Positions 24,717 through 37,106 of a stretch of DNA of 64,000 bases are shown here, one piece after another. The stretch's first letter is position 1. Each line of letters begins with the position of its first letter. A model generated the notes under the pieces. It was not told where the DNA came from, did not search any database, and saw nothing but the letters and a program-made list of their open reading frames with translations. Source of the stretch: Rutidosis leptorrhynchoides (Eukaryota; Streptophyta; Magnoliopsida; Asterales; Asteraceae); NCBI RefSeq assembly GCF_046630445.1, contig NC_092333.1, positions 98,616,001 to 98,680,000 of the forward strand. Reading direction: 5' to 3'. Made by a program: the position numbers and the translations under genes.

Positions 24717-25400
24717 ATGGATAGACAACCCAATATTTTAAGAGACCTACCCGGAGACATGATTGATGAAATCTTGTCTAGAGTCGGTCAGAATTCTTCG
24801 GCACAACTATTTACGGCGAAATCAGTTTGTAAGACATTCGAAGAACGTTCCAAGAATGTCTTGGTTTATAAGAGACTTTCATTTGAAAGATGGGGGATAT
24901 CACATTGGGAAACCCATAAGTTACGATGTGTTTATTTTGACGAATATATTGCGGGGAACCCAAATGCTATTTTATGCAACGGGTTAAGAAATTATTTTGA
25001 CTCAATGTATCCGAATATAAGACTTCATGATTTAGAAAAAGCGGCTAACATGTAACATAAAGAAGCATGCTATGCTTACGGGTTAGTAATGTTCGCTTCT
25101 CACCAAAGTGAGAAAAAGAACATCGGGCTACAACTATTAAACAAAACGTTCCCACAAGTGACGGAGTCGGTAATTGGGGTAAGAAATGAGGTTTTTAGGT
25201 TATTACGAGACTGTTGGTCATTATGTAACCCTCGTCCCTTTGACGACGTTACAACACGCTGTCTTATCAACGGCCATAATGGTTATGTTCCACAAGACCA
25301 AGGATGGGAAGTAGTCCTAGTAAAACCAGAATGCATGACTTGTTTCTGGATGTATGAATTACGTGTCTTTATTGCCTTTGCTGAACGACTTGTGTACTAG
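24717..25400 (+). pseudogene. F-box protein pseudogene (At2g35280/At1g67623-like) inside the retrotransposon
   Basis: The first part (24717-25055) has an N-terminal F-box-like segment: LPGDMIDEILSRVGQNSS, AKSVCKTFEERS and VYKRLSFERW. It continues with a region typical, from memory, of the plant F-box group that includes At2g35280 and At1g67623 (YIAGNPNAILCNGLRNYF, then DLEKAANM). After one in-frame TAA (25053-25055) the same frame runs to 25400 with HKEACYAYGLVMFAS, CLINGHNGY and a Cys-containing C-terminus (PECMTCFWMYELRVF). F-box proteins are substrate receptors of SCF ubiquitin ligases. Its place between LTR and gag is not part of any standard Ty3/gypsy plan and suggests capture of a host sequence. 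There is no obvious intron. Confidence 0.7.
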
Positions 25401-25741
25401 CTAGAATTATCTTCACAACTATCTTGTATCAAAGTTATTGTGTGCTATATTTCATGCTTTATGTAAAATAAGCGGTATTGTAAGTTTGTAAAATATTGTA
25501 TAAAAGTTTGAACGCGAAATATTATTATAATCAGTTTTTCATATAGAATTGTAGTAGTTGAATTGTATATTAGCTACTAAGTATGAACTTAACGGGTAGG
25601 TACTACCCGAATTTAAACTTATAAAACGCTAATATGAAGAAAAAGCTTTTATAAATGAGTTCATATTATGCTATGAAATACTATTAACTACTCTTAATAT
25701 TCTGTATGATTAACTTGTTCCATTTGACTATTTTGAAGGAA
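25401..25741 (+). other. Region between F-box pseudogene and gag, with a second polypurine-tract-like site
   Basis: Non-coding. At 25589-25604 it holds TTAACGGGTAGGTACT, identical over 16 bases to the true polypurine tract/LTR junction at 30322-30337, followed by ACCCG, which makes a short inverted repeat (CGGGTAG...CTACCCG). Confidence 0.8.
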
Positions 25742-28700
25742 ATGGCACCGACTACTCGACACACCGTGAATATGAATGAAGAGGAATTCCGTACTTTTCT
25801 AGCTTCAAACATAGAAACAGTACAGGCAGCGCTACATACCAACAATAACCTTGGATCTAGCAGTACAGGAAATCGTGTAGGATGCACCTACAAAGAATTC
25901 ACTGCCTGCAAACCTTTGGAATTTGATGGAACCGAAGGACCGATCGGATTGAAACGGTGGACCGAGAAGGTCGAATTGGTGTTTGCCATAAGTAAGTGTA
26001 CTGAAGAGGACAAAGTGAAGTACGCTACGCATACCTTCACAGGTTCTGCGTTAACATGGTGGAATACCTATCTAGAGCAAGTGGGACAAGATGATGCGTA
26101 CGCACTACCGTGGTCAGCATTCAAGCACTTGATGAACGAGAAGTACCGTCCCAGAACTGAGGTCAATAAGCTCAAGACAGAACTTAGAGGGTTACGAACC
26201 CAAGGATTTGATATTACCACGTATGAAAGACGATTCACAGAATTGTGCCTATTGTGTCCGGGAGCGTTCGAAGATGAGGAAGAGAAGATCAACGCGTTTG
26301 TGAAAGGATTACCGGAAAGAATCCAAGAAGATATAAGTTCACATGAGCCCACCTCTATACAACAGGCATGTAGAATGGCTCACAAACTAGTGAACCAGAT
26401 TGAGGAAAGAATTAAAGAACAGACGGCTGAAGAGGCCAATGTGAAGCAAGTCAAAAGAAAGTGGGAGGAAAACGGTGATAAGAATCACCAATACAACAAC
26501 AACAGCAATTACAATAATAATCGCAACAATTATCCCAACAATCGCAACATCAATCACAACTACAACAACAACAACAACAACAACAGCAACTACAACAATC
26601 ATCCCAACAACAATAACAACCGCAACAACAACAACAATCAGAAGCAGCTATGCCAAAGGTGTGAAAAGTATCACTCGGGGTTCTGCACCAAATTTTGCAA
26701 CAAGTGTAAAAGAAATGGTCATAGCGCGGTGAAGTGTGAGGTCTACGGACCAGGGGTTAACAGAACGAAAGGAACAAATGGTGTCAGAACGAGTAATGGC
26801 GGAGCAAGTAGTGTCGGAGCAAGTTATGCCAATGTAGTTTGTTATAAATGTGGAAAACCGGGCCACATTATTAAAAATTGCCCGAACCAGGAGAACACGA
26901 ATGGACAAGGCCGCGGAAGAGTTTTCAATATTAATGCGGCAGAGGCACAGGAAGACCCGGAGCTTGTTACGGGTACGTTTCTTATTGACAATAAATCTGC
27001 TTACGTTTTATTTGATTCGGGTGCGGATAGAAGCTATATGAGTAGAGATTATTGTGCTAAATTAAGTTGTCCATTGGCGCCGTTGGATAGTAAATTTTTA
27101 CTCGAATTAGCAAACGGTAAATTAATTTCAGCAGATAATATATGCCGGAATCGAGAAATTAAACTGGGTAGCGAAATATTTAAGATTGATTTGATACCAG
27201 TAGAGTTAGGGAGTTTTGATGTAATAGTTGGCATGGACTGGCTGAAGAAGGTGAAAGCAGAGATCGTATGTTATAAAAATGCAATTCGCATTGTACGAGA
27301 AGAAGGAGAACCCTTAATGGTGTACGGAGAAAAGGGCAACATGAAGCTACATCTTATTAGTAATTTGAAGGCACAAAAACTAATAAGAAAAGGTTGCTAT
27401 GCTATTCTAGCACACGTCGAGAAAGTACAAACTGAAGAAAAGAGCATCAATGATGTTCCCGTCGCAAAAGAATTTCCCGATGTATTTCCGAAAGAATTAC
27501 CGGGATTACCCCCACATCGATCCGTTGAATTTCAAATAGATCTTGTACCAGGAGCAGCACCAATAGCTCGTGCTCCTTACAGACTCGCACCCAGCGAGAT
27601 GAAAGAACCGCAAAACCAACTGCAAGAACTATTAGAACGTGGTTTCATTCGACCAAGCACATCACCATGGGGAGCTCCTGTTTTGTTTGTCAAGAAGAAG
27701 GATGGTACATTTAGGTTGTGTATTGACTACAGAGAGTTGAACAAACTTACCATCAAAAACCGTTATCCACTGCCGAGAATTGATGACTTATTTGATCAAC
27801 TACAAGGCTCGTCGGTTTATTCGAAGATCGATTTACGTTCTGGATATCATCAAATGCGAGTAAAGGAGGATGATATTCCAAAAACTGCTTTTAGGACGCG
27901 TTATGGTCATTACGAGTTTATGGTTATGCCGTTTGGATTGACTAACGCACCAGCTGTGTTCATGGACCTTATGAACCGAGTGTGTGGGCTATATCTTGAC
28001 AAGTTTGTCATTTTTTTCATCGATGACATACTTATTTACTCAAAGAATGATCAAGAGCACGAAGAACATTTGAGAAAAGTGCTAGAAGTATTGAGGAAAG
28101 AAAAATTGTACGCTAAGTTTTCAAAGTGTACATTTTGGTTGGAAGAAGTTCAATTCCTCGGTCACATAGTGAACAAAGAAGGTATCCAGGTGGACCCGGC
28201 AAAGATCGAAACCGTTGAAAAGTGGAAAACCCCAAAAACTCTGAAGCATATACGTCAATTTTTAGGATTGGCTGGTTACTACAAAAGATTCATCCAAGAT
28301 TTCTCCAAAATAGCAAGACCCTTCACTGCATTAACGCATAAAGGGAAGAAATTTGAATGGAAGGATGAACAAGAGAAGGCGTTTCAATTATTGAAGAAAA
28401 AGCTAACTACGACACCTATATTGTCATTGCCTGAAGGGAATGATGATTTTGTGATTTATTGTGACGCATCAAAGCAAGGTCTCGGTTGTGTATTAATGCA
28501 ACGGACGAAGGTGATTGCTTATGCGTCTAGACAATTGAAGATTCAAGAGCAAAATTATACGACGCATGATTTGGAATTAGGCGTGGTTGTTTTTGCATTA
28601 AAGACTTGGAGGCACTACTTATATGGGGTCAAAAGTATTATATATACCGACCACAAAAGTCTTCAACACATATTTAATCAGAAACAACTGAATATGAGGC

Positions 28701-30301
28701 AGCGTAGGTGGATTGAATTGTTGAATGATTACGACTTTGAGATTCGTTACCACCCGGAGAAGGCAAATGTGGTAGCCGACGCTTTGAGCAGAAAGGACAG
28801 AGAACCCATTCGAGTAAAATCTATGAATATAATGATTCACACTAACCTTACTACTCAAATAAAGGAGGCGCAACAAGGAGTTTTAAAAGAGGGAAATTTA
28901 AAGGATGAAATACCCAAAGGATAGGAGAAGCATCTTAATATTCGGGAAGACGGAACCCGGTATAGGGCTGAAAGAATTTGGGTACCAAAATTTAGAGATA
29001 TGAGAGAATTGGTACTTAGAGAAGCTCATAAAACCAGATACTCAATACATCCTGGAACGGGGAAGATGTACAAGGATCTTAAGAAACATTTTTGGTGGCC
29101 AGGTATGAAAGCCGATATTGCTAAATATGTAGGAGAATGTTTGACGTGTTCTAAGGTCAAAGCTGAACATCAGAAACCATCAGGTCTACTACAACAACCT
29201 GAAATCCCGGAATGGAAATGGGAAAACATTACCATGGATTTCATTACTAAATTGCCAAGGACTGCAAGTGGTTATGATACTATTTGGGTAATAGTTGATC
29301 GTCTCACCAAATCAGCACACTTCCTGCCAATAAGAGAAGATGACAAGATGGAGAAGTTAGCATGACTGTATTTGAAGGAAGTCGTCTCCAGACATGGAAT
29401 ACCAATCTCTATTATCTCTGATAGGGATGGCAGATTTATTTCAAGATTCTGGCAGACATTACAGCAAGCATTAGGAACTCGTCTAGACATGAGTACTGCC
29501 TATCATCCACAAACTGATGGGCAGAGTGAAAGGACGATACAAATGCTTGAAGACATGCTACGAGCATGTGTTATTGATTTCGGAAACAGTTGGGATCGAC
29601 ATCTGCCGTTAGCAGAATTTTCCTACAACAACAGCTACCATTCAAGCATTGAGATGGCGCCGTTTGAAGCACTTTATGGTAGAAAGTGCAGGTCTCCGAT
29701 TTGTTGGAGTGAAGTGGGGGATAGACAGATTACGGGTCCGGAGATAATACAAGAAACTACCGAGAAGATCATCCAAATTCAACAACGGTTGAAAACCGCC
29801 CAAAGTCGACAAAAGAGCTACGCTGACATTAAAAGAAAAGATATAGAATTTGAAATTGGAGAGATGGTCATGCTTAAAGTTGCACCTTGGAAAGGCGTTG
29901 TTCGATTTGGTAAACGAGGGAAATTAAATCCAAGGTATATTGGACCATTCAAGATTATTGATCGTGTCGGACCAGTAGCTTACCGACTTGAGTTACCTCA
30001 ACAACTCGCAACTGTACATAACACTTTCCACGTCTCGAATTTGAAGAAATTTTTTGCTAAAGAAGATCTCACTATTCCATTAGATGAAATCCAAATCAAC
30101 GAAACACTTCAATTCATCGAAAAACCCGTCGAAATAATGGATCGTGAGATTAAAAGACTTAAGCAAAACAAGATACCAATTGTTAAGGTTCGATGGAATG
30201 CTCGTAGAGGACCCGAGTTCACCTGGGAGCGTGAAGATCAGATGAAGAAGAAATACCCGCATTTATTTCCAGAAGATACGTCAACACCTCCAACTGCTTA
30301 A
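25742..30301 (+). pseudogene. Tekay gag-pol with two in-frame stops
   Basis: I chose the ATG at 25742 (MAPTTRH), 12 codons after the first in-frame ATG, because it resembles usual gag starts. Gag capsid-like region: [18 protein letters not shown] and [11 protein letters not shown] long Asn-rich linker (about 26480-26640) follows, then Cys/His segments [14 protein letters not shown] and [14 protein letters not shown]. Protease [35 protein letters not shown] and FIDDIL; RNase [16 protein letters not shown] and ADALSR. After TAG (28922-28924) integrase continues in frame: [23 protein letters not shown] and GQSERTIQ, then GPF/Y and a chromodomain-like tail. The second stop (29363-29365, TGA) falls where the family usually has Arg. 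A readthrough role cannot be excluded for the first stop. Confidence 0.92.
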
Positions 30302-30320
30302 AATTTCGGGACGAAATTTA

Positions 30321-30336
30321 TTTAACGGGTAGGTAC
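30321..30336 (+). other. Polypurine tract of the Tekay element
   Basis: TTTAACGGGTAGGTAC lies directly upstream of the 3' LTR start (TGTAGTG). It is the expected plus-strand priming site of this family. Confidence 0.75.
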
Positions 30337-33300
30337 TGTAGTGACCCGAACTTTTCCATGTTTATATATATATTAAATGAAATTGTTATTTACATGATTA
30401 AGTGTTTCCAACATGTTAAGCATTCAAACTTGTTAAGACTTGATTAATTGAAATAGGTTTCATATAGACAATTGACCACCCAAGTTGACCGGTGATTCAC
30501 GAAAGTTAAAACTTGTAAAAACTATACGATGACATATATATGGTTATATATATAGTTAACATGATTTTATTATAAGTATGTATCTCATTAGGTATTTTAA
30601 CAATGAGTTATATACATAAAAATGAGACTATTAATTTAAGAAACTCGAAAACGATATATATAACGATTATCGTTATAACAACGTCTTACTAGGTACATAT
30701 GAATCATATTAAGATATTGATACACTTGGTTAATTATATTAAATGATAAGTAAATATATTATTAAGTGTATTAACAATGAAATACATATGTAAAAATAAG
30801 ACTACTAACTTAATGATTTCGAAACGAGACATATATGTAACGATTATCGTTGTAACGACATTTAACTGTATATATATCATACTAAGATATATTATATATC
30901 ATAATATCATGATAATATAACAATTTAAAATCTCATTTGTTATAATAAACAATGGGTTAACAACATTCAACAAGATCGTTAACCTAAAGGTTTCAAAACA
31001 ACATTTACATGTAACGACTAACGATGACTTAACGACTCAGTTAAAATGTATATACATGTAGTGTTTTAATATGTATTCATACACTTTTGAAAGACTTCAA
31101 GACACTTATCAAAATACTTCTACTTAACAAAATGCTTACAATTACATCCTCGTTCAGTTTCATCAACAATTCTACTCGTATGCACCCGTATTCGTACTCG
31201 TACAATACACAGCTTTTAGATGTATGTACTATTGGTATATACACTTCAATGATCAGCTCTTAGTAGCCCATGTGAGTCACCTAACACATGTGGGAACCAT
31301 CATTTGGCAACTAGCATGAAATATCTCATAAAATTACAAAAATATGAGTAATCATTCATGACTTATTTACATGAAAACAAAATTACATATCCTTTATATC
31401 TAATCCATACACCAACGACCAAAAACACCTACAAACACTTTCATTATTCAATTTTCTTCATTTAATTAATCTCTCTCAAGTTCTATCTTCAAGTTCTAAG
31501 TGTTCTTCATAAATTCCAAAAGTTCTAGTTTCATAAAATCAAGAATACTTCCAAGATTGCAAGTTTACTTCCAAGTTTTCTAAATCCATTCCAAGTAATC
31601 ATCCAAGATCAAGAAACCTTTGTTACTTACAGTAGGTTATCTTTCTAATACAAGGTAATAATCATATTCAAACTTTAATTCAATTTCTATAACTATAAGA
31701 ATCTTATTTCGAGTGGAAATCTTACTTGAAATTGTTTTCGTGTCATGACTCTGCTTCAAGAACTTTCAAGCCATCCAAGGATCCTTTGAAGCTAGATCTA
31801 TTTTTCTCATTTCCATTACTTTTATCCAAGGAACTTGAGGTAGTAATGATGTTCATAACATCAATCGATTCATACATATAAAGCTATCTTATTCGAATGT
31901 TTAAACTTGTAATCACTAGAACATAGTTTAGTTAATTCTAAACTTGTTCGCAAATAAAAGTTAATCGTTCTAACTTGACTTTTAAAATCAACTAAACACA
32001 TGTTCTATATCTATATGATATGCTAACTTAATGATTTAAAACCTGGAAACACAAAAAACACCGTAAAACCGTATTTACGCCGTCGTAGTAACACCGCGGG
32101 CTGTTTTGGGTTAGTTAATTAAAAACTATGATAAACTTTGATTTAAAAGTTGTTATTCTGGAAAAATGATTTTTATTATGAACATGAAACTATATCCAAA
32201 AATTATGGTTAAACTCAAAGTGGAAGTATGTTTTCTAAAATGGTCATCTAGACGTCGTTCTTTCGACTGAAATGACTACCTTTATAAAAACGACTTGTAA
32301 CTTATTTTTCCGGCTATAAACCTATACTTTTTCTGTTTAGATTCATAAAATAGAGTTCAATATGAAACCATAGCAATTTGATTCACTCAAAACGGATTTA
32401 AAATGAAGAAGTTATGGGTAAAACAAGATTGGATAATTTTTCTCATTTTAGCTACGTGAAAATTGGTAACAAATCTATTCCAACCATAACTTAATCAACT
32501 TGTATTGTATATTATGTAATCTTGAGATACCATAGACATGTATACAATGTTTCGACCTATCATGTCGACACATCTATATATATTTCGGAACAACCATAGA
32601 CACTCTATATGTGAATGTTGGAGTTAGCTATACAGGGTTGAGGTTGATTCCAAAATATATATAGTTTGAGTTGTAATCAATACTGAGATACGTATACACC
32701 GGGTCGTGGATTGATTCAAGATAATATTTATCGATTTATTTCTGTACATCTAACTGTGGACAACTAGTTGTAGGTTACTAACGAGGACAGCTGACTTAAT
32801 AAACTTAAAACATCAAAATATATTAAAAGTGTTGTAAATATATTTTGAACATACTTTGATATATATGTATATATTGTTATAGGTTCGTGAATCAACCAGT
32901 GGCCAAGTCTTACTTCCCGACGAAGTAAAAATCTGTGAAAGTGAGTTATAGTCCCACTTTTAAAATCTAATATTTTTGGAATGAGAATACATGCAGGTTT
33001 TATAAATGATTTACAAAATAGACACAAGTACGTGAAACTACATTCTATGGTTGAATTATCGAAATCGAATATGCCCCTTTTTATTAAGTCTGGTAATCTA
33101 AGAATTAGGGAACAGACACCCTAATTGACGCGAATCCTAAAGATAGATCTATTGGGCCTACCAAACCCCATCCAAAGTACCGGATGCTTTAGTACTTCGA
33201 AATTTATATCATATCCGAAGGGTGTCCCGGAATGACGGGGATATTCTTATATATGCATCTTGTTAATGTCGGTTACCAGGTGTTCACCATATGAATGATT

Positions 33301-33774
33301 TTTATCTCTATGTATGGGATGTGTATTGAAATATGAAATCTTGTGGTCTATTGTTACGATTTGATATATATAGGTTAAACCTATAACTCACCAACATTTT
33401 TGTTGACGTTTAAAGCATGTTTATTCTTAGTTGAATACTAAGAGCTTCCGCTGTTGCATACTAAAATAAGGACAAGATTTGGAGTCCATGTTTGTATGAT
33501 ATTGTGTAAAAACTGCATTCAAGAAACTGATTTCGATGTAACATATTTGTATTGTAAACCATTATGTAATGGTCGTGTGTAAACAGGATATTTTAGATTA
33601 TCATTATTTGATAATCTACGTAAAGCTTTTTAAACCTTTATTTATGAAATAAAGGTTATGGTTTGTTTTAAAAATGAATGCAGTCTTTGAAAAACGTCTC
33701 ATATAGAGGTCAAAACCTCGCAACGAAATCAATTAATATGGAACGTTTTTAATCAATAAGAACGGGACATTTCA
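30337..33774 (+). repeat. 3' LTR of the Tekay element (3438 bp)
   Basis: Starts TGTAGTGACCCG and ends GGGACATTTCA, followed by the CCGCA duplication. It is nearly identical to the 5' LTR, apart from scattered substitutions and the segment missing from the 5' copy. Confidence 0.93.
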
Positions 33775-33779
33775 CCGCA
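33775..33779. repeat. Target-site duplication CCGCA, right copy
   Basis: Pairs with 20361-20365. Confidence 0.95.
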
Positions 33780-34201
33780 TACGTCACACAATAACAAAAC
33801 TATGCTTATTTTTCAACATGATTCATTCGAAGGTGATTGATCCTGAGGTTTTGAATGAATATCAAAGAGATATTATAATCACTCTTTGTGAACTTGAGAT
33901 GTATTTTCCACCTTATTTCTTTGATGTCATGGTTCACTTGGTTTCTCATATTGTCGGAGAAATCAAGGAATCCGGTCCAGTTTTCTTACGCTACATGTAT
34001 CCATTTGAAAGATATATGAGTATCTTAAAAGGGTATGTAAGGAACCACAATTGACCAGAAGGTAGTATCGTCAAAGGATATGCTTCTGAAGAGGTCATCG
34101 ACTTCTGCACAGACTATATGGATGGGATCAGAAGTGTCGGGATTCCATTAAGTCAACATTAAGGTAGACTATCTGGCCAAGGGACAATTGGGTGCGATTT
34201 G
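33780..34201 (+). pseudogene. CACTA TNP2-type transposase, middle block
   Basis: Continues the transposase directly after the Tekay insertion: ITKLCLFFNMIHSKVIDPEV, ELEMYFPPYFFDVMVHL, GPVFLRYMYPFERYM and EVIDFCTDYM with RLSGQGT. These are the conserved C-terminal half motifs (DUF4218-like) of plant CACTA transposases. Stops: TGA at 34052-34054, where relatives have Arg, and TAA near 34160, where Glu is usual. The block ends in GCGATTT at the next retrotransposon insertion. Confidence 0.85.
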
Positions 34202-35390
34202 TGAAAGGACCCATCCTAATCCATCTGGACGAATACATTACATCTGGTTACATCGCGAGGTACTTGACCTCTATATACATTTTACAAACATTGCATTCGT
34301 TTTTAAAAGACAAACTTTCATTACATCGAAAGTTGACGGCATGCATATCATTTCATAGTATATCCAACTATAATTGACTTAGTAATAATCCTGATGAACT
34401 CAACGACTCGAATGCAACGTCTTTTGAAATATGTCATGAATGTCTCCAAGTAATATCTCTAAAATGAGTAAATTCACAGCGGAAGATTTCTTTCATACCT
34501 GAGAATAAACATGCTTTCAAGTGTCAACCAAAAGGTTGGAGAGTTCATTAGTTTATCATAATCATTCATTTTCATAATTTTAATAGACCACAAGATTTCA
34601 TATATTGTCACGCGTAACTCGCGAATTAAAATTTATTCATACGGTGAACACCTGGTAACCGACCTTAACAGGATGCATATAGAATATCCCCATCATTCCG
34701 GGACTCACATCGGACATGATAAATCGAAGTAATAAAGCAGTTCAAATTCTCTGACTGGGGCTTGTTAGTGCCCTTAGATCTATCTTTAGGATTCGTGTCA
34801 ATTGGTGGCAATTATCATAAATACCAATTCTTAGGCTACCAAGCTAAAAAGGGGCATATTCGGTTCGATAATCCAACCATAGAATGTAGTTTCGATCACT
34901 TGTGTCTATTTCGTAAAGCATTTATAAAAGCAGCGCATGTATTTTCAGTCCCAAAAATATATATTGCAAAAGCATTTAAAAAGGGAGCAAATGAAACTCA
35001 CCATACTGTATTTTGTAGTAAAAATACATAGGACGACATTGAACAAGTATAGGGTTTGTCTCGAATTCACGAACCTATATCAAGTATATACATTAACACA
35101 TTGTGATGTTAATCAACTAAGTTTATATATATTTTATAGTATATATAGATGCATATCCTTATATATAATTATATTAATCCTTATAATTTGTTGTAATACG
35201 TATATGATATATACACTTTATTAGATGTTATATTGATATAAATAATATTATATTAGTTAATATATTAAAATCTAATATTAGTATACTTATGATATATGTA
35301 ATAAATATATATTTTTATATTGATATCTTTTGTTTGTAAAAATAAAAATAATAATAAGAATAAAATAGTGATAATAATAATTAGATTTGA

Positions 35391-35393
<3 letters not shown>

Positions 35394-35422
<29 letters not shown>

Positions 35423-35439
35423 ATAATATTAATAATAAT

Positions 35440-35485
<46 letters not shown>
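35394..35485. repeat. (AAT)n microsatellite in the LARD LTR
   Basis: A long AAT/ATAAT array, embedded in a wider AT-only stretch to about 35830. The counterpart at 42040-42110 is shorter. ORFs made of Asn here are artefacts. Confidence 0.9.
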
Positions 35486-35496
<11 letters not shown>

Positions 35497-35851
35497 AATA
35501 TTAATAATGATACAACTAATGATAATAATGATAATATTAAAATGTTACTTTTAAATGATAATTCTAATGATAATACTAATGATAAATTTAATAACAAAAA
35601 TGATAATTTTGATAAAATCTTAATTTCAATAATAATACTCATTCTAATAAAAATGATAAATTTAACAGTATTGATACTTTTAGTAATACTAATAATAGTA
35701 ATAATAATATTGATAATTAATATAAATGATATTTAATGTTAGTAATAGTAATAATTAACTTAACAATAATAACAATAATTATTAATAATAACAATAATAG
35801 TAAAGATAATAATAATGATAAGTAACTACCTCAAATAGGCTAAAAAAATAA

Positions 35852-35925
35852 ACTGCCCGCGATGGGACTCGAACCCGCGACCTCTCATTAAACCCCAACA
35901 CTCCAAACCAATGGTCTGCCAATTG
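35852..35925 (-). repeat. tRNA-derived (SINE-like) module in the 3' LTR
   Basis: On the minus strand TGGCAGACCATTGG (box A-like) is followed, about 47 bases after its start, by GGTTCGAGTCC (a perfect B box), then CATCGCGGGCAG and a T-rich tail. The stem and arms are too imperfect for a functional tRNA. The same module is in the other LTR (42464-42537), so it was present before this copy transposed. Confidence 0.55.
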
Positions 35926-37106
35926 TTTTCCTATTTTAAATCACAGAGTAAAACCTTTTAACCCATAAATGCCTTCGGCCCAACTGCAAAACATCATGTG
36001 ATTCATGGCCAACAACACAAGAAGGGATTCGGCCAAACAGCAATTACAAGGTCCAATAGAAGCCCAACAAAATAGTCCATTTATTATATATAGGTAAAGT
36101 AGATAGTTTGATGGATACATTTAACAGAAAGCAAAACTAAAGTATAATATTATCCATTGATTGAATCGGAAAACAGAAAAATAATATTATAAGTGTCTAT
36201 AGTTTGATAGTGGGTGTTTTGATTCGTTAAATAAAAAAATTAATTGAAGACAAGTGGTAGTGGTTTTGTGTTGTGGCCATGTGATTAAGAAAGGAGAAAG
36301 ATACATAAAGGTGAATTTACTAATTAAAAGATGTAACATTGTTAATATGTTAAAAATACAGTTGTGCATGATGAATAAGTTTATGAGTGGGTCATGCCCC
36401 TTTTTTAAGATGGCTAGCTCATAATATTGGTTGATCTCCCAATCGACCTCGCAAAAAAATAATTTCAAACTTTGGGACTCCTTAATTAGTTGACTAATAC
36501 TTATTAAAACATTTAAATTAGAACTTTAATATTAATAAAATAATAATTTAACATCCAGCCCGTGAACTTGTAAACTCATGCCCTGCCTTTTTGCCTTCTT
36601 CTCTACGGTGATAAATTTGTTCAAAACGTTGATGAAGTCTATCATTCTAGTTGCTATTTATGTCATAAATTGTGTAACATGTAATCAAAATGTTTGTCTA
36701 GTATTTATTTTAATATACTCACAAATTCACATTTTACCTGTTTAATATTAGTCGAAACGTCAAACGAGTACTACAATTAATTAATATTTATTTTTAATAT
36801 ACTTTATTTATATATATAGATATATTTTAAATAATAATTATTATAATATCCTATTTTTTTATTAATTTTTTTAATAACAATAACATATAATACTTCAAAT
36901 TATATTTTGAATTATTATTTATATATACATACACACATATCTATTTACAATTAATTGTTCATGAATCGTCGAAAGCAGTCGAAGGTCAATTGAATATATG
37001 AAACAGTTTAAATTTTTTGAGACTCAACATTACATACTTGGTTTATCGTGTCAAAATCATATAAAGATTAAGTTTAAATTTGGTCGAAAATTTTCGGGTC
37101 GTCACA

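Larger units (their letters stand above)
20366..33774 (+). mobile_element. Tekay-type Ty3/gypsy chromovirus with captured leader ORFs
   Basis: LTRs are at 20366-23770 and 30337-33774, with TG...CA ends and a perfect CCGCA duplication. The internal region holds a tRNA-Met-like PBS (from 23772), an acidic ORF (23980-24564), an F-box-like pseudogene (24717-25400), a gag-pol frame (25742-30301) and a polypurine tract (about 30321-30336). The C-terminal chromodomain-like segment after integrase ([20 protein letters not shown], then [10 protein letters not shown]) places it among chromoviruses, most likely Tekay/Del. Only two stops interrupt gag-pol, so this is the best-preserved retrotransposon here. 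It was inserted into the CACTA transposase coding sequence. Confidence 0.93.
34202..37106 (-). repeat. 3' LTR of the LARD-like element (2905 bp, internally deleted)
   Basis: Colinear with 40847-45236 but lacks about 1.5 kb corresponding to 42693-44241. The junction is at CCATTTATT/ATATATAGG, at one end of a (TA)n tract present in the other LTR, which points to a deletion in this copy. Confidence 0.88.

Noticed and set aside
25706-25741. Gag start at the first in-frame ATG (25706)
   Set aside because: The 12 extra codons ([12 protein letters not shown]) are hydrophobic and unlike gag starts. The ATG at 25742 fits better, though neither is proven.
34762-35031. Conserved 89-codon ORF (FDHLCLFRKAFIK) present in both LARD LTRs, with an antisense-like partner in the Tekay LTRs (22760-23023)
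   Set aside because: It lies antisense to the element within the LTR. Its conservation is explained by LTR identity and the conserved LTR block; no codon-level evidence.
35320-35736. Asn-rich 138-codon ORF
   Set aside because: It is the translation of the (AAT)n microsatellite and adjoining AT-only sequence.
35852-35925. A functional tRNA gene
   Set aside because: Only the B box and a partial box A are good. Acceptor-stem pairing and an anticodon arm cannot be formed convincingly, and the module is duplicated as part of an LTR.
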